Below are positions 4,719-6,891 of a stretch of 6,891 nt of DNA, piece after piece (position 1 is the first letter of the stretch; every line of letters starts with the position of its first letter). The notes below the pieces were generated by a model. That model was not told where the DNA came from and searched no databases. It was given only the letters and a program-made list of their open reading frames with translations. This stretch comes from Syntrophorhabdus sp. Lineage in GTDB: Bacteria > Desulfobacterota > BSN033 > UBA1163. A program made the position numbers and the translations under genes. The DNA is taken from assembly GCA_020724025.1 (NCBI GenBank), contig DYHU01000211.1, positions 1 through 6,891 of the forward strand. The letters are read 5' to 3'.

Positions 4719-5900
4719 ATGGATGTCTTTGAGAAATGTGTGAAAGTTAATGAACAGTACCGAGAGGTCTTTGATAGCGGAAACTATTTTTTCTTTCGCA
4801 AGCTCGAATCCCCCCAGGATTCAGAGGTTATGGTAAATGGAAGACGTGTAATCATGGTCGGCTCCAACAACTATCTTGGCCTAACCAATCATCCAAGGGT
4901 GAAGGAGGCCGCCATCAAGGCCATCGAAAAATTCGGAAGTGGCTGTGCGGGATCACGCTTCCTCAACGGGAATCTCGAAATCCATGAGGAACTGGAGGCA
5001 AAGTTGGCCCGGTTTTTCCGAAAGGAGGCCGCCCTCGTCTTTGCCACTGGCTATCAGACCAATTTGGGCGCCATCTCCGCTCTGGTAGGAAGGAATGATG
5101 TGGCTATCATCGATAAATTTGACCATGCCAGCATCATCGATGGCTGTCGCCTCTCCTTCGGTCAGGTCAAGAAATTCCGTCACAATGACATGAAAGATCT
5201 GAAAAGGGTTCTGGAAGGAACGCAGGATAAAGGAAAATTGATCATTGTGGATGGTGTCTTCAGCATGGAGGGCGATATTGCCGATCTTCCCACGATTATC
5301 AGCCTAGCCAAGGAGTATGGCGCCAGGGTGATGGTTGATGATGCCCATGGCGTCGGAGTCCTGGGACGAGGAGGAAGAGGCACGGCAGAGCATTTTGGAC
5401 TGGAGAATGAAGTCGATATCATCATGGGCACCTATAGCAAATCCCTGGCGGCCATAGGAGGGTTTGTCGTTGCCTCATGGGAGGTGGTTAATTTTATCAA
5501 ACATACAGGCCGCTCCATGATCTTCAGCGCCAGTCTTCCGCCTGCGCTGGTTGCCTCCGTGAGCACGGCCCTGGACATCATTGAAGAACAACCCCAGCTC
5601 ATAACGCAACTCTGGAAAAATACAAGGAAGATGCTTCAGGGTTATAAGGAGCTGGGTTTTGATACCGGAACGAGTGAGACGCCCATCGTCCCCATCATCA
5701 TCGGCGACACCATGAAGGTTTACGGGATGTGCAAACTCCTCTTTGAAAACAATGTCTTCGTCAACCCGGTTGCCAGCCCTGCAGTCCCTCCCGGTAGAGA
5801 ACTCCTCAGAACGAGTTATATGGCCACCCATACGGAGGAACAGTTGGATCGAGTCCTGGATGCCTTCAAAAAGGTGGGAAAACAGATGGGCCTGATCTGA
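4719..5900 (+). CDS. spt: Serine palmitoyltransferase-like alpha-oxoamine synthase (PLP)
   Basis: This 393-residue fold-type I PLP enzyme of the alpha-oxoamine synthase family is predicted to join L-serine to a long-chain acyl thioester with loss of CO2, giving 3-ketosphinganine. I chose ATG 4719 because GAGGTG lies just before it; ATG 4707 would add four residues. Counting from 4719, H136 (FDHASIIDGC) stacks on PLP, D207 and H210 (VDDAHG) bind the cofactor, K241 (TYSKS) forms the Schiff base, and R364 (LLRTS) matches the substrate-binding Arg of Sphingomonas SPT. The segments FGSGCAGSRFLNGN and the C-terminal PAVPPGRELLRTSYMATHT resemble SPT more than 8-amino-7-oxononanoate synthase (BioF) or 2-amino-3-ketobutyrate ligase (Kbl). 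No bio genes or threonine dehydrogenase adjoin it. It is cytoplasmic and soluble, the middle gene of the operon. BioF or Kbl activity cannot be fully excluded from sequence alone. Confidence 0.85.
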   Translation: MDVFEKCVKVNEQYREVFDSGNYFFFRKLESPQDSEVMVNGRRVIMVGSNNYLGLTNHPRVKEAAIKAIEKFGSGCAGSRFLNGNLEIHEELEAKLARFFRKEAALVFATGYQTNLGAISALVGRNDVAIIDKFDHASIIDGCRLSFGQVKKFRHNDMKDLKRVLEGTQDKGKLIIVDGVFSMEGDIADLPTIISLAKEYGARVMVDDAHGVGVLGRGGRGTAEHFGLENEVDIIMGTYSKSLAAIGGFVVASWEVVNFIKHTGRSMIFSASLPPALVASVSTALDIIEEQPQLITQLWKNTRKMLQGYKELGFDTGTSETPIVPIIIGDTMKVYGMCKLLFENNVFVNPVASPAVPPGRELLRTSYMATHTEEQLDRVLDAFKKVGKQMGLI

Positions 5901-5914
5901 CGGAAACGAGCGGG

Positions 5915-6891
5915 ATGATAGCGCAAAAACTCACCCTTCAGGAGGTCAAGACCCGTCAGGACCTCATGGTCTTCATCAAATTCCCTTGGAGAGTTTATCA
6001 GGGAAACTCCTACTGGGTTCCGCCTCTCATTAAGGATCAACTCCAGAAATTTAGCCCAAAATCCCCCTTCCTCTCCCATGCGGAGATGATCCTTTTCCTC
6101 GCCTATCGGGGTGGAGAGACAGTGGGGAGGATTGCAGGCATCATCGATCGCCATTATATCGAGTTTCATCAGGAGAAGGTTGGGTTCTTCGGATTCTTTG
6201 AGTCAATCGAAGATGCTGAGGTGGCCCAGTTGCTTCTCTCATCCGTGGCGGCCTGGCTCAGGGAACGGGGAATGGAGAAGATGGCAGGCCCCATCAATCC
6301 TTCCACCAATGATGAATGCGGTCTTCTGATCGATGCCTTCGACTCCTCTCCCTGCCTCATGATGCCTTATAACCCTTCCTATTACCCCGCTCTGCTCGAA
6401 GATTTGGGTCTCCATAAGGTGATGGATCTCTACGCTTACTGGCTTGAAAAAGATATCTTTAACTATGACCGCCTGGACCGCATCACCGGCCGGATCCTGC
6501 ACAGAGAGCCCCGGCTCTCTGTGCGGCCGTTAAACCTTCGCCGTTTCGACGAGGAATTAAAGATCATCAAGGACATTTACAATAACTCATGGAGCAAGAA
6601 TTGGGGATTTGTTCCAATGACCGAAGAGGAGATTGACGATCTGGCAAAAAACCTTAAACCGATCATCGTTCCCGAGATTGTCCTCTTTGCCTACTGGGGA
6701 GAGACACCCGTTGGGTTTTCGGCCGCCCTTCCCGACTATAATGTCGTCCTCAAACACCTCAACGGGAAGCTGGGGCTTCTGGGGTCGATCAAGTTTCTCT
6801 ATTTTGCAAAAAAGATCAAGACCGTCCGGATCATGCTTCTGGGAGTGAAACATTCCTTCCAGAAAAGGGGCGTGGAAGGGCTCCTCTATAT
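5915..6891 (+). CDS. GNAT-fold acyltransferase, bacterial ceramide synthase (bCerS) candidate, 3'-truncated
   Basis: An open frame from ATG 5915 runs 325 codons to the window edge without a stop. It starts 14 nt after the SPT stop, behind a weak GAGCGGG ribosome site, and is clearly the third gene of the operon. It belongs to a large GNAT-superfamily group usually labelled N-acetyltransferase (YghO-like). Family features are WVPPL near residue 37, FFGFFES at 91-97, NPSTNDECG at 128-136 and MMPYNPSYYP at 149-158. The protein seems to hold two GNAT-like halves joined near residue 195, where the DNA carries a perfect palindrome (6499-6524). Beside SPT and a CerR-like SDR, it best fits bCerS, the GNAT-type enzyme that N-acylates 3-ketosphinganine in Caulobacter and is unrelated to eukaryotic ceramide synthase. 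No signal peptide is seen. The GNAT call is firm and the ceramide role inferred; only a few dozen residues are likely missing. Confidence 0.8.
   Translation, partial: MIAQKLTLQEVKTRQDLMVFIKFPWRVYQGNSYWVPPLIKDQLQKFSPKSPFLSHAEMILFLAYRGGETVGRIAGIIDRHYIEFHQEKVGFFGFFESIEDAEVAQLLLSSVAAWLRERGMEKMAGPINPSTNDECGLLIDAFDSSPCLMMPYNPSYYPALLEDLGLHKVMDLYAYWLEKDIFNYDRLDRITGRILHREPRLSVRPLNLRRFDEELKIIKDIYNNSWSKNWGFVPMTEEEIDDLAKNLKPIIVPEIVLFAYWGETPVGFSAALPDYNVVLKHLNGKLGLLGSIKFLYFAKKIKTVRIMLLGVKHSFQKRGVEGLLY
6499..6524. repeat. Perfect 12-bp inverted repeat inside the acyltransferase gene
   Basis: GCACAGAGAGCC (6499-6510) and GGCTCTCTGTGC (6513-6524) are exact reverse complements separated by CC. The palindrome is in frame and encodes part of LHREPRLSVRP, at the probable linker between the two GNAT halves. 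It would form a strong hairpin in the mRNA. It is not related to the intergenic REP-like palindromes. Confidence 0.8.

Noticed and set aside
5475..5831. Long minus-strand frames inside the SPT-like gene (also 1487-1852 and 2183-2515 inside the molybdoenzyme)
   Set aside because: They lie wholly within well-supported plus-strand genes, have no recognisable motifs and no ribosome sites of note. They are shadows of the real coding frames.
4719..5900. Assignment as BioF (8-amino-7-oxononanoate synthase) or Kbl
   Set aside because: Active-site residues are shared by all alpha-oxoamine synthases, but the FGSGCAGSRFLNGN and PAVPPGRELLRTS segments and the SDR and GNAT neighbours match SPT better. 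No biotin or threonine-catabolism gene is adjacent.

Overview
The window (about 50% GC by eye) looks like chromosomal DNA from an anaerobic or microaerophilic Gram-negative bacterium. The best guess is a Deltaproteobacterium (Desulfobacterota or a relative). This rests on the gene content: a cytoplasmic molybdopterin oxidoreductase, a bacterioferritin, a TFIIB-type zinc-ribbon protein and sphingolipid-type enzymes. It also rests on scattered GC-rich REP-like palindromes in the intergenic gaps. No rRNA, tRNA, CRISPR array or transposase gene was seen, so the taxonomic guess is soft.

Layout from left to right. (1) The 3' end of a zinc-ribbon protein gene (1-282), followed by a large REP-like palindrome (284-331). 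(2) A bacterioferritin-like gene on the minus strand (472-930), with its own promoter (966-994) and a likely terminator hairpin (403-436). (3) A 448-nt gene-free gap (931-1378). It is mostly filled by a 281-bp element (1010-1290) with TGT...ACA ends, long compound terminal inverted repeats, a flanking 15-bp near-perfect direct repeat (14/15) and a pair of REP-like hairpins inside. It reads as a non-autonomous (MITE-like) transposon copy. (4) A 694-residue DMSO-reductase-family molybdopterin enzyme (1379-3463) with no partner subunit in view. It has an unusual iron-sulfur motif in which Asp stands where a Cys is expected. (5) A 250-nt spacer with two strong GC-rich hairpins (3532-3586), then a good sigma70-type promoter (3662-3689). 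(6) A tight three-gene plus-strand operon: extended SDR (3714-4700), serine palmitoyltransferase-like alpha-oxoamine synthase (4719-5900), and a GNAT-fold acyltransferase that runs off the right edge (5915-6891).

The operon is the most interesting part. Its three enzyme classes match the core of the bacterial ceramide pathway described in Caulobacter. There, SPT condenses serine with a fatty acyl thioester to 3-ketosphinganine, the GNAT-type bacterial ceramide synthase (bCerS) N-acylates it, and the epimerase/dehydratase-like reductase CerR reduces the 3-keto group. The window therefore probably encodes a compact cerR-spt-bcerS cassette in a non-Caulobacter lineage. The SPT assignment is the firmest of the three. 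The CerR and bCerS roles are inferred mainly from the neighbourhood.
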